Position numbers and translations under genes: made by a program
Shown here: piece by piece, positions 1 through 13,900 of the stretch
Numbering within the stretch: the first letter of the stretch is position 1
Layout of the letters: each line of letters begins with the position of its first letter
The notes under the pieces: generated by a model
The model's input: only the letters and a program-made list of their open reading frames with translations
Told to the model about the DNA's origin: nothing
Database searches by the model: none
Assembly (NCBI GenBank): GCA_940671915.1
Contig: CALNVZ010003435.1
Coordinates: forward strand, 9,634,225-9,698,224
Length of the DNA: 64,000 nt
Source of the DNA: Paracentrotus lividus
Taxonomy: Eukaryota > Echinodermata > Echinoidea > Camarodonta > Echinidae
Direction: 5' to 3'

Positions 1-905
1 TTCGTCATTCACAATCTCTCTCTCTATTTTGTTTTCAGTGCTGTTTACACAAATGTTATGATTCATCTAGTTTGGCTTGTCATTTTTCCTCTTTCATAAT
101 GTTCGCCGCAAGGAAGGAGTTCCAAGGGTCATGCATCAAAGGAAGGGGCGCCCCCTCTCGTTCATACAAGTTCTTATTTTTGTTGCAAACCTGCCATAAG
201 GCCCAATTGAGAAATTCTCGAAGATATCAAATGATTAGCTGAAACAATTTACATTTTTACATGAAAACAAAAGGTCAAAGATGAAACATATTTTAACGAA
301 GTCTTATGAACATGATTTGGGATCAGGAGAAGTTATACGGAAATATGACTTTTTTGTTTAATTTGTTATTTTAAATGTGTTTATAAAAGGATATGAATGG
401 ATACGGTTATTTGGAAATTTCCCATTTGTGAAAATGATTTATTCCAATAAATGTATTTCTAGTGATATATTAAAGATATTTCGCCCTTTTACCTTTGTCG
501 TTTTATTTTCATTCATTCAAGAATGTGGCAGTATATATATTAATTTTCGACCGTTATCGTTTTCTCGTTCCATCCCCCTCCCTTCCTCCCCCCGCCCCCC
601 CCCTAGCTACGCCTCATTCCCCCTCGAAATCCCCCTCTCTGTTCACAACAAGTAACAAGTACACATCCGCTCCTCTCTTTTTGTCCATTCGAATTGTACT
701 AACATTTATTTATAATTTTACTGACACTTCCTTCTCCCATTTTTCTGATACCTCTATTTTAATTAACAAAATTATATTTTCTTTAACTCATTGTGCCTTC
801 CAACCTCCCCCTTATTATGCTACTGTCTGTCGTTCAAGTCTAGTGCGTTTCACAGTCTGTTAATTCTACTTACGTATACGTTTGACAGAATGCTATTTTT
901 ATTTT

Positions 906-1112
906 CTGTCTTTCTCTCTGCCTGTCTTTCTTTCTTTCATTCTCTCTCTCTCTCTTTCTCACACACACTATCTCTCCCTCTCTCTCTCTCCATCTCCCTC
1001 TCCCTTCTTTTTTTCTCCCTCTCTCTCTCCCTCTCTCTCTCTTTCTCATTCCATTTTCTCCGCCTCTCTCTTTCTGTCTCCCTTTCTTCTTCTCCCAGCC
1101 CCTTTGTTCTGA
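906..1112. repeat. CT-rich microsatellite
   Basis: Nearly pure C/T with CT, CTTT and CCCT units and a short CACACA interruption at 961-968. Open frames across it on both strands are repeat translations. Confidence 0.95.
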
Positions 1113-1288
1113 AGTTTCACTTTCCTTGAACAATGCTGTCTATGAATTTGTTATTGCTAAATCACACCTCATTTGTTCTTGTTTTGTCACAGTTTCACAC
1201 TGAACAAAAGAAACGACATAGGCACAATAAAAATGACTAATGTTCTGAAAAATCGATTTTAGAAATGAAACTATCTTTCCTCAAATGT

Positions 1289-1293
<5 letters not shown>

Positions 1294-1349
<56 letters not shown>
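1294..1349. repeat. Poly-A run of 56 bases
   Basis: Uninterrupted A. No TSD or SINE/LINE body is recognisable upstream, so it may be a simple repeat or a degraded retroelement tail. Confidence 0.9.
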
Positions 1350-1350
<1 letters not shown>

Positions 1351-2647
1351 AGAGTAGGGAGGCACATTGCTTCTTGCTGCATGTAATATTTCTATTTTGT
1401 TTCACATTATATATATATAGGCCTACAAAAATATGAGCTGTTATCTTTTTAAAAATATTATTCAGAATACATTAAATGCGGGTATAATGACCTAGAAATG
1501 GAATACACATTTTCCGTATCGAGTGTCTGAAAGGTATAGATTACCCCTTCACCACCCCTAAAAAATTATAAACTAGATTGTTAGATGGACAGGAAGTCTA
1601 TTAATGCTTTATATTCATTTTTTTTTTTTTTTTTTTTTTTTTTTACCTCTCTAAAATATTTTCCCCCATAAAATCTTTGATGCATTTGAATAAATGAAAA
1701 GTTATATGAACAAGGTGTTACAGCAGAAAACATAAAGAGTTTAAGAAGGGAAGCAAACGCATGGAAATAAAAATCAAATAAGAAAATTTTACTTTTGTCA
1801 TTTACAAGGGATCCTATTGTTTTATAATTTTTTTTTTCTTCTATTCTCTATCATTTGGGTCTATCGGTTTTAGACACAACTGTCTCTTGGTGAATATTGA
1901 CGCTCAGACAAATGAAAATTATATTGTTTCATGGTTTTTATTATTTATTTGACAGATGAGAAATTACGTTGTTGCAACTTTCTTTTTTAAATATTTTTTT
2001 ACGAGGATGTTAGGCTTCACCGAACTCTGCATGGTTTAAACAGGTGAAGTATGTTTCTAGTGAGTGGCTTGCCTAGCCTAGCAATTTAGCTTTACTTTCT
2101 TAACAGAAGTCATACAGGCATGACACAAGCATTGGTGATGGTGGAAAACTAATGTTTTATAACTCAAACGTTGGCATATTTGCGCTCACGGCAATTTGAA
2201 GTTCTTGAAGTTTTAAGAACATTATTAGACTTTAGTTTTTTTTTTATTCCAGCACGCATTTAGTTACATGTCAAACTGTTAGTTGAAGTTATTCATTTGA
2301 ATAATTTATTTCCTAATGATAATGTTCATGTGTCTATTTCTCATTAAGAGAATCAAGGTCACAAGTGAAAGAAATTTAAATATGGAAGTTTTTACCTTAA
2401 ACATTATTAATGTCATCATTTTAAAGATTGATGTGTAAGATGAATTTTTGCAAGATATGAATTTAGCAAGTTGATGTTGCAACCACTTTAGAAGGACAAT
2501 CTATGCATATGCAAATAAGCACTTCATTATGACAATAGCTTTCTTCATTACTATTCACTACTGGCCGAAAGTTTGAGTATATACCTGCTGCCAGTTATGT
2601 TCAGGTGGTTCTACGTCATTTTAATGTCCAGCATTTCAGTCCAAAAG

Positions 2648-2751
<104 letters not shown>

Positions 2752-5243
2752 AAAAAAAAACATTATGCAAATAATATATCAATAAGTATCACATCATAAT
2801 TATGTGCAAAATTTTATGTTGATAGAGTTGTCTTTGACCGAGATATTCCATTTTTTTTTAAAACCCAAGGAGGCTTGTAAAAAAATGAAGAAAGATTCAA
2901 AATAGCTAATTAACGATTTGCAATTTATTAATATCCTAGATTACTCTATTATATTTTAGGGTAGTTTTATACCTGGTTTTACTAATTAATCTGGAGAAGT
3001 TTCCTCATCAACCAAGAGGGCGACATGCAGCCATTTTTTTTCTTCATATTTTTTTTTTTTTTTAATTTTTTTTAGTAGCCTGAGAAGGGTTTGCGGCCAT
3101 AAAGTGGATAGGAGCACAATCTAACTATAGGTGGTGGTCATCATCATCCTCATCATCATCCTCATCATCATGGACATCAGTTTTCAGTAACAGGTATACA
3201 GCAAGAACTTCATGAATCAAGACGTTCATTCTACTGAGTGATGAAGAGGGGTTATTTATTTTGTACCTCCTCAGAACATTGAACGTTAAACACCGTGAAC
3301 TATATCATATTCTATATATCATATTCTGGATGATTTTGTTTAAGTCTGAACACTTGGCATAAATATTTTATTTGTGTACCAAGAAGTTTATGAAACTGAT
3401 ATAATCATATTGTTTTTCTGCTTTAAAAGAAAGATCAAAGCAAGGAATATAATTGCTTGATTTAGAGCAAGATAGATATTGATTTCTTGTTACATGTATA
3501 TAGTTTGTGGTAATATTAATTGAGAGTCTTTAATAGACGCCAGTTTATACCCTTCCCCCCCCCCCTCCGAGTTTACTCAGCTGTGACAATGTTAATTGAA
3601 ATTATTTTGAGTTGATGACTCGTACTCGTGTAATAATATTTGTGTAAGTATCAGTTTTAAGTATTTATTCCAGCATTATAAAAAGGTATATATTTAATAA
3701 ACTTGATACTCCCGAATTGTGTATTATTGTGTTCAAAGTGTTAATGTTTATGAGGAAAGTTTGTTCGTTTCATTAAAAAATAGATTGTCATGTGATTAAA
3801 GTATGCATGAAACATGATTATTTTCCTTTAACTTTGATATAATATAGTTTGGTTTTCTTTATACAGTCAGTGATGAATAAGTCTAATTAAAACTTTCGGT
3901 CGTCAGACAACTCAGACAGACGAAACTGATAAAGGGGAAAAAAAGGAAATATAACAAAAGAAAGCAAATGAGGAAGTATGTGACAAGCATCAAAATATAG
4001 AATGAAGATGATAGCGCGATAATTGATCTCTTTTAATATGTTCTTCATATCATGTTCATTGTTGAGCAATCATGGCAATGACGAGCAGCAATCGAAACAA
4101 AACGTGTTTCTTCTCACGCAAATTAATCGTTAACCCATGATTGTGCGAGAAAATGATTTGTCTACATCGAGACTAATCATTAGAAACATCACCATGATTA
4201 ATTGTGTTTACCAGTATTCGTGTCGAGGTGAAGTGGGGCGGCAATTCGTTTCTATTTACGTCAACAATGCCAAGCGGTGGAGAAAAAAAAATGATCGTTA
4301 TTATAAAAGGCGGGGAGAAGAACAATGGAGTATGATAAATTGTCACGTGATCACTGTCTAGGATATCGTCTGCACGAAAATAGATCGGTTTCGAAGTTCA
4401 TCATAATAACGCACGTATGCTTTTGCGAGTTCGGGACATGCGTGGATGATGACGTATTATAAGTAACCATGTTACTGTGTCGGTGGATTATAATTGTTTA
4501 TAATCATGACCATATTTCAATGGCATAATCCGAGCACGAATACTAGGAGCTACTGGCGAATCCACCCCCTCCCCGCCCCGCCCACTCCACCCAACCCGAT
4601 CGCAAAGACCATCAAAACTATGAAAGGCAGTTTAGAGCTATTAAATTAACATTTTAAAACACATAGAAACATAAAACAAATGCATTAATAATTATAATTA
4701 TCATTGATGTTATTCAGAAACGCATACGTGGCCCATTTTGAAGTTTTTTTCAGATTAATTTTTTAATGTACATTGTGCATACCAAAAAAAAACCAACTGA
4801 GCCTTGCAATTTTGATAGAGATTAGACCACTTGACATGTTTGTAGAAATAAAATTACTTTTTCTGATTTACACCGATCTTTTTAGAAGTCCTTTAGGAAT
4901 GTGCAGATACCGCCCCTACAAAATTGCCTCTTTTGAATTTTCACTATCTTCACTATTTGCCTACATCAGGGGCCGGGAGCTGAGGGGACCGCCCCCGCTC
5001 TCCACTGTTTTCAGAAAACGTGTAATAAATATAAATAAGCATATAGATTTGTGATTTTTTAGCGCTGTTCGCCCTCCCCCCGCCCGCCGCGTCATTGCTG
5101 GTTCAGGCTGCTCCATTTTCAATAAGGCGCGTCGCGTCAGCGCCCTGAACATTTCAATTTTTATTCAAAACAAGTTAGCGTTTGCCATTTCAGATTTGTT
5201 ATCTGAATAATTCGTATTTTTTTTATTTTTTTTTTATGATATA

Positions 5244-6172
5244 GGGTACATGCAGGTAATATGGGCCACCTGAAGCAAATCATGTCGTGACCGTCGACCG
5301 GTGACCGGTGTGAGCACCATAATGTTGTTCATATGAACTGTATACGAAAATATATCGTCGTGAGAGTATCTGATGCCGAAAATTCTCTGAGAAAATTGCT
5401 GAAAACCAACAAGGTAGGTGTAAAATTTGATATTTCACAGAATGTGATGGTGAAAGAGTGTTTGAGGGGGTAACCTCGATTGTTTTGTATATTTAGTAAG
5501 CTTATAGTTTCATTTTGATCATACTAGCGTGTACAGGTTAATTTGTTTTAGTGAAGGGGTGCGGCATTGAATGCTTGCCTGACACAGCAACATTAGTGCA
5601 GGTAATATGGGACATCCAAAATGGTGGAAATGATTCTGGTACTTAGTATTGGGGTGAGGCATCAATCTCTTTGCTACGATTTTGTTGGGTATATATTTAC
5701 ATTATATAATTAATATAAATAACTTATTGTAGGCCTATAGTGACTTGTATAATGAAAATAATATTGAAATGATACTAAAAAAAGAAATAATATACAAAAT
5801 ACATAACATTAAAATATATAGTCAAAGGATTTGCTGAAGGGTCTTATAATTTCGAATTATATCTTAAAGTGAATGATTTTCAACATTTTAAGCAAATTCC
5901 AGACATGGTAGAGTCATTGTAGTTTTTAAAACATACATTAAATACATGTGCCCATATTACCTGCACATGCAGGTAATATGGGCACTTTGGTAATGACGTC
6001 AACATTTGAATATTGCAGACAGGGGGGTTGGTGATAATTGGTTTTCTTCACAATAAAAGTTGGAGCAGTAGTTATTGATTCATATAAACAAAGATTAGAC
6101 TGTGTGTCATTTCGTAATTTTATGCAAATTAGGCAAATGAGCTTAGGGTGCCCATATTACCTGCATGTACCC
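5244..6172. mobile_element. Non-autonomous element with 23 bp perfect terminal inverted repeats
   Basis: The left end, GGGTACATGCAGGTAATATG followed by GGC, is the exact reverse complement of the right end at 6150-6172. The core word GCAGGTAATATGGG also occurs inside, once at 5598 (ending GGGACA) and as an inverted pair near 5952-5985, so copies of both orientations alternate along 929 bp. No transposase frame is present. The target-site duplication is unclear. Confidence 0.7.
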
Positions 6173-6854
6173 TTAGGCTAGCTTAATATTTTGTCTGTAA
6201 TGCAAACCTCTTTCATGAAGACTAGATCTATAATATTAAGCACAAATAAAATTGTCGGTATATGTTTGAGGTGTACTTTTTTTCGATGCTGTTTTATATT
6301 TCGGTAGGTAAGCGTACACTTACTCTAGTATATAAAAAGTACTTATTTTTGATTTATTGAATCCAATGACCCGAGTAATAAAATCAATTGTTACTTCTTG
6401 TTTATCATTATGAACACGTCTGACATAATGTCTGTACATGTGTCAAATAAATCGACATGTTGTGATAAAATATAATATTTTGACATCATAGAATAGTCTA
6501 AAAAGAAAGCAGGGCAAACTATTTTGAAAACAAAATTCCAACGTTCCAATGAGAAAAAATATCCAAATTTATTTCATGAGCAAGAATTTCTTTGCTGAAA
6601 AAAAAACACCAACAACGCAACATCGGATTCAAGATTTCATAAGCACGATAAGAGCAGAGGGGAGGGTGGCCCTGAATTCAAAAGCTTTAGAAAAAAAAAA
6701 CTAAAGTCAGGAAAGACGGTTTTGTAGACCTCGGGAAAGACTATTTAGACATATATTCCCTACTTGATATAAACATTACATCCCAAAATTCAATGCCTAA
6801 ACACTAATCGTGTAATTTGTGATCTTAGTTACTATTTCAAGGAATACGTAATAG

Positions 6855-8160
6855 GAGGACGTAGACAGCGGGGTGGGATGGGGGGGATGCACCCCCCCGC
6901 CCCCCCAACTCAAAAGGTGGGGGGATCTGTACCAATTACCCCCCCATCGCCTAACGGGGTGATATGTATTTTTTAAAGGCGAATGGCGTTGCACACTACC
7001 TTTTTTCTTTCCACGGACATCTAAAATTTTCGCGCCCCGCGCTTCGCGCTCGGCATATTATATTATTATTTTATTATTTTTATTATTATTATTCATCATT
7101 ATTAATCAATTATTATTTCTATATATCTTTATATTTATTAGTTTTAGCCTGGCCATTATTTATATTCCAGGGAATTATTTTTGTTTTTCTCTAGAGTTTT
7201 ATTCTATTAGTTACTTTACCCTGATATGTTATTTTAATTGTATTCTTACTTAGATTGATTTCATAATAAAATATTGAGAGGTATTAGAGGTGTGAGGCCT
7301 ATGCGCTCTCGCTGTATTTGTCAGAAATGAACCCTTGTGGATACGATAATCGGGCTCTAGGCCCCTAATTGCTTCTTCTTTTTGTTTCTACTCGCGCCTT
7401 GCCGCACTCCGCTTACAGGAAAATGAAAAGTTTGGGACATTACCCTTCTGGTAGGCAGTTGGTTTAAATTTGCTTCTTTAATAGCACTTGTATATTGCTT
7501 GAGGTAATTTCGGGCGCAACGCCGCCCAAAATTCCGGCGCCTTTGGCCCCTTCTTGTGTGTATAGATACAAAAACACTTCTCCGTTTACACCTCAAAATT
7601 TCCATTGCTCGCTCGCGCGACCGCGCGTCGTCGCTGAATGTATATGTGTAAGGAAATTTGGCGCGCAACGCCCGTTAATCGGTCGGGCCTTTTCATTGCG
7701 CCTTCCTATCATGTGTGAGGCCTATAGATACAAAAACCCCTCGTGTTTGGCCTCAAATTTTCACGCCTGCGCGCTCGCGCGCTCCGGAACCTACTATGCG
7801 ATATATGATTGCTGCATGAGGAATTCACCCCAATACGGCGCTTTTGCCCTTTCTTTGTGTGTACTAGATACCAGAAGAAAACAGGGCTCTCTGGTTTACC
7901 CGTTCAAATTTTCGCTCGCGCTTCCGCGCTCGGCCTGAATATTATATATGCCTGAGGAAATCGGCGCAACCCCAGCGGACATTATTTTGCCCTCTCTGTG
8001 TGAAGATTTACAACACACATTATCGGGGCCTCGTTTTACATCGCATATGCGGAGGGGGCGAGCGTGAAACTATCTAGATAAGCCGCCGGGCCTGCCTGAT
8101 ATCAATGGCCTGGACACGAATCATCCCCCCCACATTCGAGGACCTGTCTACGCCACTGCC
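6855..8160. mobile_element. Foldback-like element with GC-rich degenerate tandem units
   Basis: The ends carry GTAGACAG (6861-6868) and its inverse CTGTCTAC (8144-8151), each next to a G-run/C-run, suggesting terminal inverted repeats. Inside, units of about 150-160 bp recur, each with CTCAAATTTTC followed by GCTCGCGC-type sequence (near 7592, 7751, 7900) and with TAGATACAAAAAC. GC content is far above the flanks. Open frames here are repeat translations. Confidence 0.55.
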
Positions 8161-9100
8161 AGTAATTGAAAAGCTGACAATTCCATCAAACAAAAATGTC
8201 AGATACAACTTTATTCAATCTTTATAATCATAATAATTTGGAAGAATGTTTAGTAAGCCTATTTATCACAGTCAGTGAGAGCTTTCGTTTTTAAAGATGG
8301 AGGGACATACCTCGGACCAGATTTTGTTTTTAACTCATTTTTTTTTTCTTTTTAAGATTCAAGAGAAGCAAAAGTGCTTGTTACCTACACCCCTTGAAGA
8401 CAAGGCCACATTATATCCACATTACCTCTAAATGTTCTTCTTTTCTCTAAGAAGCCATCCGATTTAAGCCTCGACCATATTGTCAACAATGGACGAACTA
8501 CGCCTAGGATAAGTAAGCAAAAGGGGCTTGTGGCCGCCCCTCCCCAAATCTCCACCAATTAATGATGTGTGCGTTGGATCAAACAAAAATCAAGTTACAC
8601 TATAATGCATGCATGTGGATTTTATTGAGCAGCCAATAAATACATAGAATCATATGCCGTAGATGTATACATAACTATATATCACTATCAAAACAAGCAT
8701 AGATATAATTATAATATGAAGTTAGAATAAGAAAGATATGTCTAGATATGAGAGATAGATGAATAGAATAGATAAACGATAAAAGTTCTGCGACGAATTA
8801 GTAGAGTAAGGCGAATGGGGAGAAATAAAACTTAATTTTTAGATAATACTATACAGTTTATAATAAGACAGTTATAGTAAGTCAATAAATAAAATATTAA
8901 TGCAGAAACTAGCAAAAACAGACATTTATTTCAGCTCACCCACAACTTTTTGAGCCCTCTCCCTCGATACCACCCGCCCCTTTTCTTTTAAACACCGGTG
9001 TTCTTTTTTATATTCCGAGTTACATCTTAGTAAATATCGATCAGACGGCCTTATAGCGACAATAGGCGAGGCAAAAGGGATTAAGTCACTATTCTTATTT
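8161..9100. other. AT-rich DNA, nothing recognised
   Basis: No gene, RNA or repeat structure was seen on either strand up to the assembly gap. Confidence 0.5.
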
Positions 9101-9440
9101 NNNNNNNNNNNNNNNNNNNNNNNNNNNNNNNNNNNNNNNNNNNNNNNNNNNNNNNNNNNNNNNNNNNNNNNNNNNNNNNNNNNNNNNNNNNNNNNNNNNN
9201 NNNNNNNNNNNNNNNNNNNNNNNNNNNNNNNNNNNNNNNNNNNNNNNNNNNNNNNNNNNNNNNNNNNNNNNNNNNNNNNNNNNNNNNNNNNNNNNNNNNN
9301 NNNNNNNNNNNNNNNNNNNNNNNNNNNNNNNNNNNNNNNNNNNNNNNNNNNNNNNNNNNNNNNNNNNNNNNNNNNNNNNNNNNNNNNNNNNNNNNNNNNN
9401 NNNNNNNNNNNNNNNNNNNNNNNNNNNNNNNNNNNNNNNN
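9101..9440. other. Assembly gap (340 N)
   Basis: An unresolved run of N; open frames across it are artefacts. Confidence 1.
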
Positions 9441-10443
9441 TGATATTAAGATCATTCTTTAAATACACGATTGATTGGTAGAAGTACTCAAACTGTTAAT
9501 CCTGACATGATAGCTATCTTTAATGACCAGAGGGAGTGATGTACATGTATATACCCGGAAAAAAATATATATACACGGAGGGCGCAAATTTTCACAAACG
9601 GGGGCGACCTCGTCTTCAACAGACCCATTGTCAATTGTATTAATTTATCTTTGTAGGCTTTCAAATGGGGGGGGGGGGTTACTTTTGTCAAATAACAGAT
9701 ATGTACCAGTACCAGGTTTGTCGAATAAAGTGAAGAAAAAAAATAAGGGGGCTGTCTGACAATACGCAGCCTCCTAAGGCTACGACACTATATTCGCCTT
9801 CAGGCATAATAGCCTATGGCACATTACTCTATTCGCCTAAAGCCAAGTGAAAGTGATATCAATTGTCATGTAGCACATTCACTCAATTCATCACATGATT
9901 TCCCCATTGAGAAATACACTAAATGATTCGTCACATGAATCGGTTTTTGTCTCATAAAAACTGAATGTTTTACAATCGATTACTTCCATTCATACCGGGC
10001 ATTCATACCACTCATGTCTTGCCCTACCCCTCCCAAAGGTTTTTTTAATCGGTGGTGGAGGGGAAGTTGGGTTGGGGTAAATTATAATAATATAATATAA
10101 TAATATAATTATATGTATATTTGTCAAAATAATGGGGTTGTTGGGGTAAAACATGTAGGCAAATGCTGACTCCTTCTTTGAAAAAAATAAATTTGTTCAT
10201 ATTTCTGCTTGTTCAAAACTATCTAACTTGTCTAGCGTCAGCTCTAATCAGGGGGAACATTTTTTCCTGTCATGAAATTGTGTGCACGTCGATTATTGGT
10301 CCGTATTATAACATAATGTGCACATGTCCAAGATCTTACGACCACTAACAACTTTTTAACCCCCTCCTTCATGTACTTGATAATGGCTACGATTAAAATA
10401 AACCAACATATTTTAGCATCTTCCTCGATCATTCGTTTGCAGC

Positions 10444-10722
10444 TCGTTGTTCTGAACGTTCATTTGTCAAAAGATTCGTTCGTCCGAAAGTGAAATAGCA
10501 AATTTCATACCAAATTTCATACCAAATTTTTAAACGATCCCTATTTCATTTTTGAACGAACGAACCTTTGGAACAAACCCTATATTTTTTTTCCGGACAA
10601 ATCAACCATCGGACTAATACATCAAATGTTTGGACGAAAGGACCTTATTTTATTTTTGGACAAACGAACATCCAGCATCCAGGTATAAGTAATGTTCCGA
10701 CAGACAAACATTCAGAACAACG
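10444..10722. mobile_element. Short element with inverted ends CGTTGTTCTGAA
   Basis: The left end, CGTTGTTCTGAACGTTCATT, and the right end, the inverse of CGTTGTTCTGAATGTTTGTC, match with few changes. The 279 bp interior repeats GAACGAACGAACC, GGACGAAAGGACC and CCTTTGGAACA words in both orientations. No coding capacity. Confidence 0.6.
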
Positions 10723-10828
10723 AACCTTTGGAACACTGAGCTGTAAGCACTCGTTCATATATCTTGATAATTTAGGTATGGTGTGCTTGCTAATATATCA
10801 ATACATTTATGGATGCAGTTTCACACAC

Positions 10829-10961
10829 CTCTCTCTCTCTCTCTTTCTCTTTCACCCTCTCTCTCTCTTTCTCTCTCTCTCTCTCTTTCACCCTCTCTCT
10901 CTCTCTTTCTCTCTCACTCTCTCTTTTACTCTCTCACTCTCTCTCACTCTCACTCCATCTA
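10829..10961. repeat. CT-rich microsatellite
   Basis: CT units interrupted by CTTT and CACC. The open frames over it are repeat translations. Confidence 0.95.
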
Positions 10962-10982
10962 TTTTTAAGATAGTTAGAGCTT

Positions 10983-13900
10983 AGTCCTGTGTCAACGGCA
11001 GAAAAATACACAAGGCACACAAGCTTTATAAGTGAAGCATCTTCCAATTTCCTCTTTTTTTATTTTTTATTTATCATCAATTGCTGCTCAGTTTTTAACT
11101 GTAAACTCTGTTTTTCATCATTAAAGACAATGGCTTAAACAACAATATAATAATATGCTATTCAGCCTTGTATACACTCAAACAAGACTATTTAAAGAGA
11201 TTTTTCGGTTTTCTTTATCATCATATCACCATCACTTTTTTCAGCATCACAGAACAATTTTCATGGCATGCAAAAATGAATAAATACACAAATAAAAAAA
11301 ATTGAAGAAAAAAATTACATACCACATTAAATCGATGATAATTAATAGCGTTCATATATTTCTTCTTTCCAGAACAAAAAAAAAGTGTTTTGACATTAGA
11401 ACGGACTCATTCACATAGGTTTCCCCTTATTGACTGTAGTACAGAACAGATTGGCTCAAACCAAATTTGACACAATTTTTTTTTGTCCTTTCTTTTAAAA
11501 CAGAGCTGAGAACAAGATTACCATGCATGTCAACGAAACAAAAATCTTCCAGCAACTTTGAGCTGCTAACATTTTCCATTATTTTGTAGCATTTTCATGA
11601 CAACCATACCACTTGCCCATCGTAGCAGCTTTACCATTTCACACTTAACATCTGAAGACTTGCTTTGTAAATTCAGGGAATGAAAACTACACATTTTCAC
11701 TGTGTTTTAATTAAAAGCCATGCACAGTTTTTGATAAAATAATAATGCAGATTTAATCAAGAACAGCTAGCTGGGTATGTTTCTTCCTCCTTGAAGTAAA
11801 GAGAGGATAAAGGATATGTAATTGTCAGAAAATCAGTCTGTTTTGAGATTATCACAAGAATCCCCTCCTTCATAGATATTTATTCAAATCTGAACAGAAT
11901 TTGTATGTATTTTCTTTGGCATTAACCCCCATAGACGTACAAGATTTCCAAAGGTCTAAAAATGAATCCCTTTTTTATCCTAAATTCTGCAATTTTTATT
12001 TCACCCCTATAAATAAAATTAAACTTAATGACACTTTGTTGATGAAGATTACAAAATGCATTAAAAAAGTGAAACTCGTGATTTTACATTTTTCATCACA
12101 TTGCCAATTTAGGGATTGTTTTCATTCAAGTTGTTCTTAATCATGAAACATTTGAAGAACTACATCAGAATAAAAGGAATACACATCAGTGATTCTCATG
12201 TTTCAAAGATAATGCCAAAGTGTCAGTACTATAAGGAAACATTTATGTTTATGGGGTTACTTTAACAGGGGATTAATGCCCATTTGGCTTCAAACCCTTT
12301 CATACATTTCATAACATCAAAGGGCCTAACATATCTTCTTTCCCATAACGCACACACTTGATATAAGATGACATGGTCTGTTGAGGAGCAGAAGGATTTA
12401 AATCACTTTACAAAGATCCTTCTGGCTCTCAGCAGACCGACATAAGGTGTGTTCACGGTCAATTTTCAAATTTACACAGCAACATGAATCATGATACCAA
12501 ATGCAATCATTGTCAGCAGTGCACCATTCAGGGTCGAAAATTTCAAGCTGATTACATGTGGACTGTCTTTAAATGTCCCGCTCTCAAAAACTATGATTGA
12601 AGCTGACCATCTTTCAAAATGCACCCTTTTCGGCATATAAAAGTCTTCTTCCAAATGGAAATCTAAAAGACGTTTACTATTACGACCGGGAATGGGGGAA
12701 CGATACTTTGTTTTGTAATTGCGTTTTGTATCATAATTCATTTTGTCCTTTAAATTTGAAAATCAACCATGAACACACCCATATAAGACACAGGCAAGTT
12801 CTGCCATTCATTAAGGGTTTCTGCTTGGCAGAGCACATTTAAACAAAAAACAATGATTATTTCAACTCATTTAGACAACAAAAAAAAACAAAAAAAAAAA
12901 AAATCTGTGATGCCTGTGTAAGACAAACATAGCTTGATACACATTATAAAGAGTTATTTTCTTACCACATGGATTACTATAAATCAAACAGACAAAATAA
13001 TACAAATTATCAAAAAATAAAAATAAAACCATGTCAAGAATACAAGGATTGCACAAGAAAGGAGTTCCGGGCAGTTTGATGTTTAAAAGGTAATAAGGGC
13101 AACTTTCCCAGGAGATGGTATCTTACTATTCAATTATTAGATTATAGAGGGTAATAATAAGTTAATTATACTATGAATTATATTTGTTTAAAATAAAAAC
13201 TCTCAATATATTCAAAAACAGAATCCCAAGTATAGTTCTTCCCATTCATTCGGCTCTGAATCTTTATTTAATTTGCCATTAAAGTCAATTCACTTCATGA
13301 CAAATATATATGGAAAATTGCCATTAGTTTTTAATATTCCAGAAATGATCGAACAAAGATGCTTGCAAATTAAAAAATAACACTTACTCGTAGCAAATTT
13401 GAATATGCTGCTCAAAAAGTAGATAGCTATCCATGCACAGTATAATGAATTAAATCATCTATGTAAACAAAATGGAGGCAATTCATTCAGTTATAGTCCC
13501 ACTTTTAGCCTAGACCCCCTTCTAAGTGTAAAACATCCACTGCTATGCCAAGACGCCCTTACATGTTTTATACATCCAACTGCCAGAGTACTCCAATGTA
13601 TCAGTTCTTTTTAGACTGAAACATGTTAGGTATATACATTCTTGACTGGTTATTTCATCCATTCTCTTGCTTGTAAATTATTAGCTTTCATTCATTCAAT
13701 AGTACACGAGAGAGATATCAGGAGTAGAAAAAGTAAACCCTAAAACAACAATAAGCAAAGTAAATAACTAAGATTAATTTAAATTTTGTTTCAGGGGGTG
13801 CCATTCCTTGAGTAGAATGGACACATAATTTTGCATCTTCCTGGTGGCTTTTGAAAAAAAGAAATAACAAGGGGTGAGGGGGGGGGGGGGGGGGGGGACA

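Noticed and set aside
870..1133. Long open frames on both strands
   Set aside because: They are translations of the CT microsatellite.
7357..7938. Open frames of 103 and 147 codons
   Set aside because: They lie in the GC-rich tandem units; the peptide repeats with the DNA period and has no domain.
8926..9468. 180-codon open frame
   Set aside because: It runs through an assembly gap of N.
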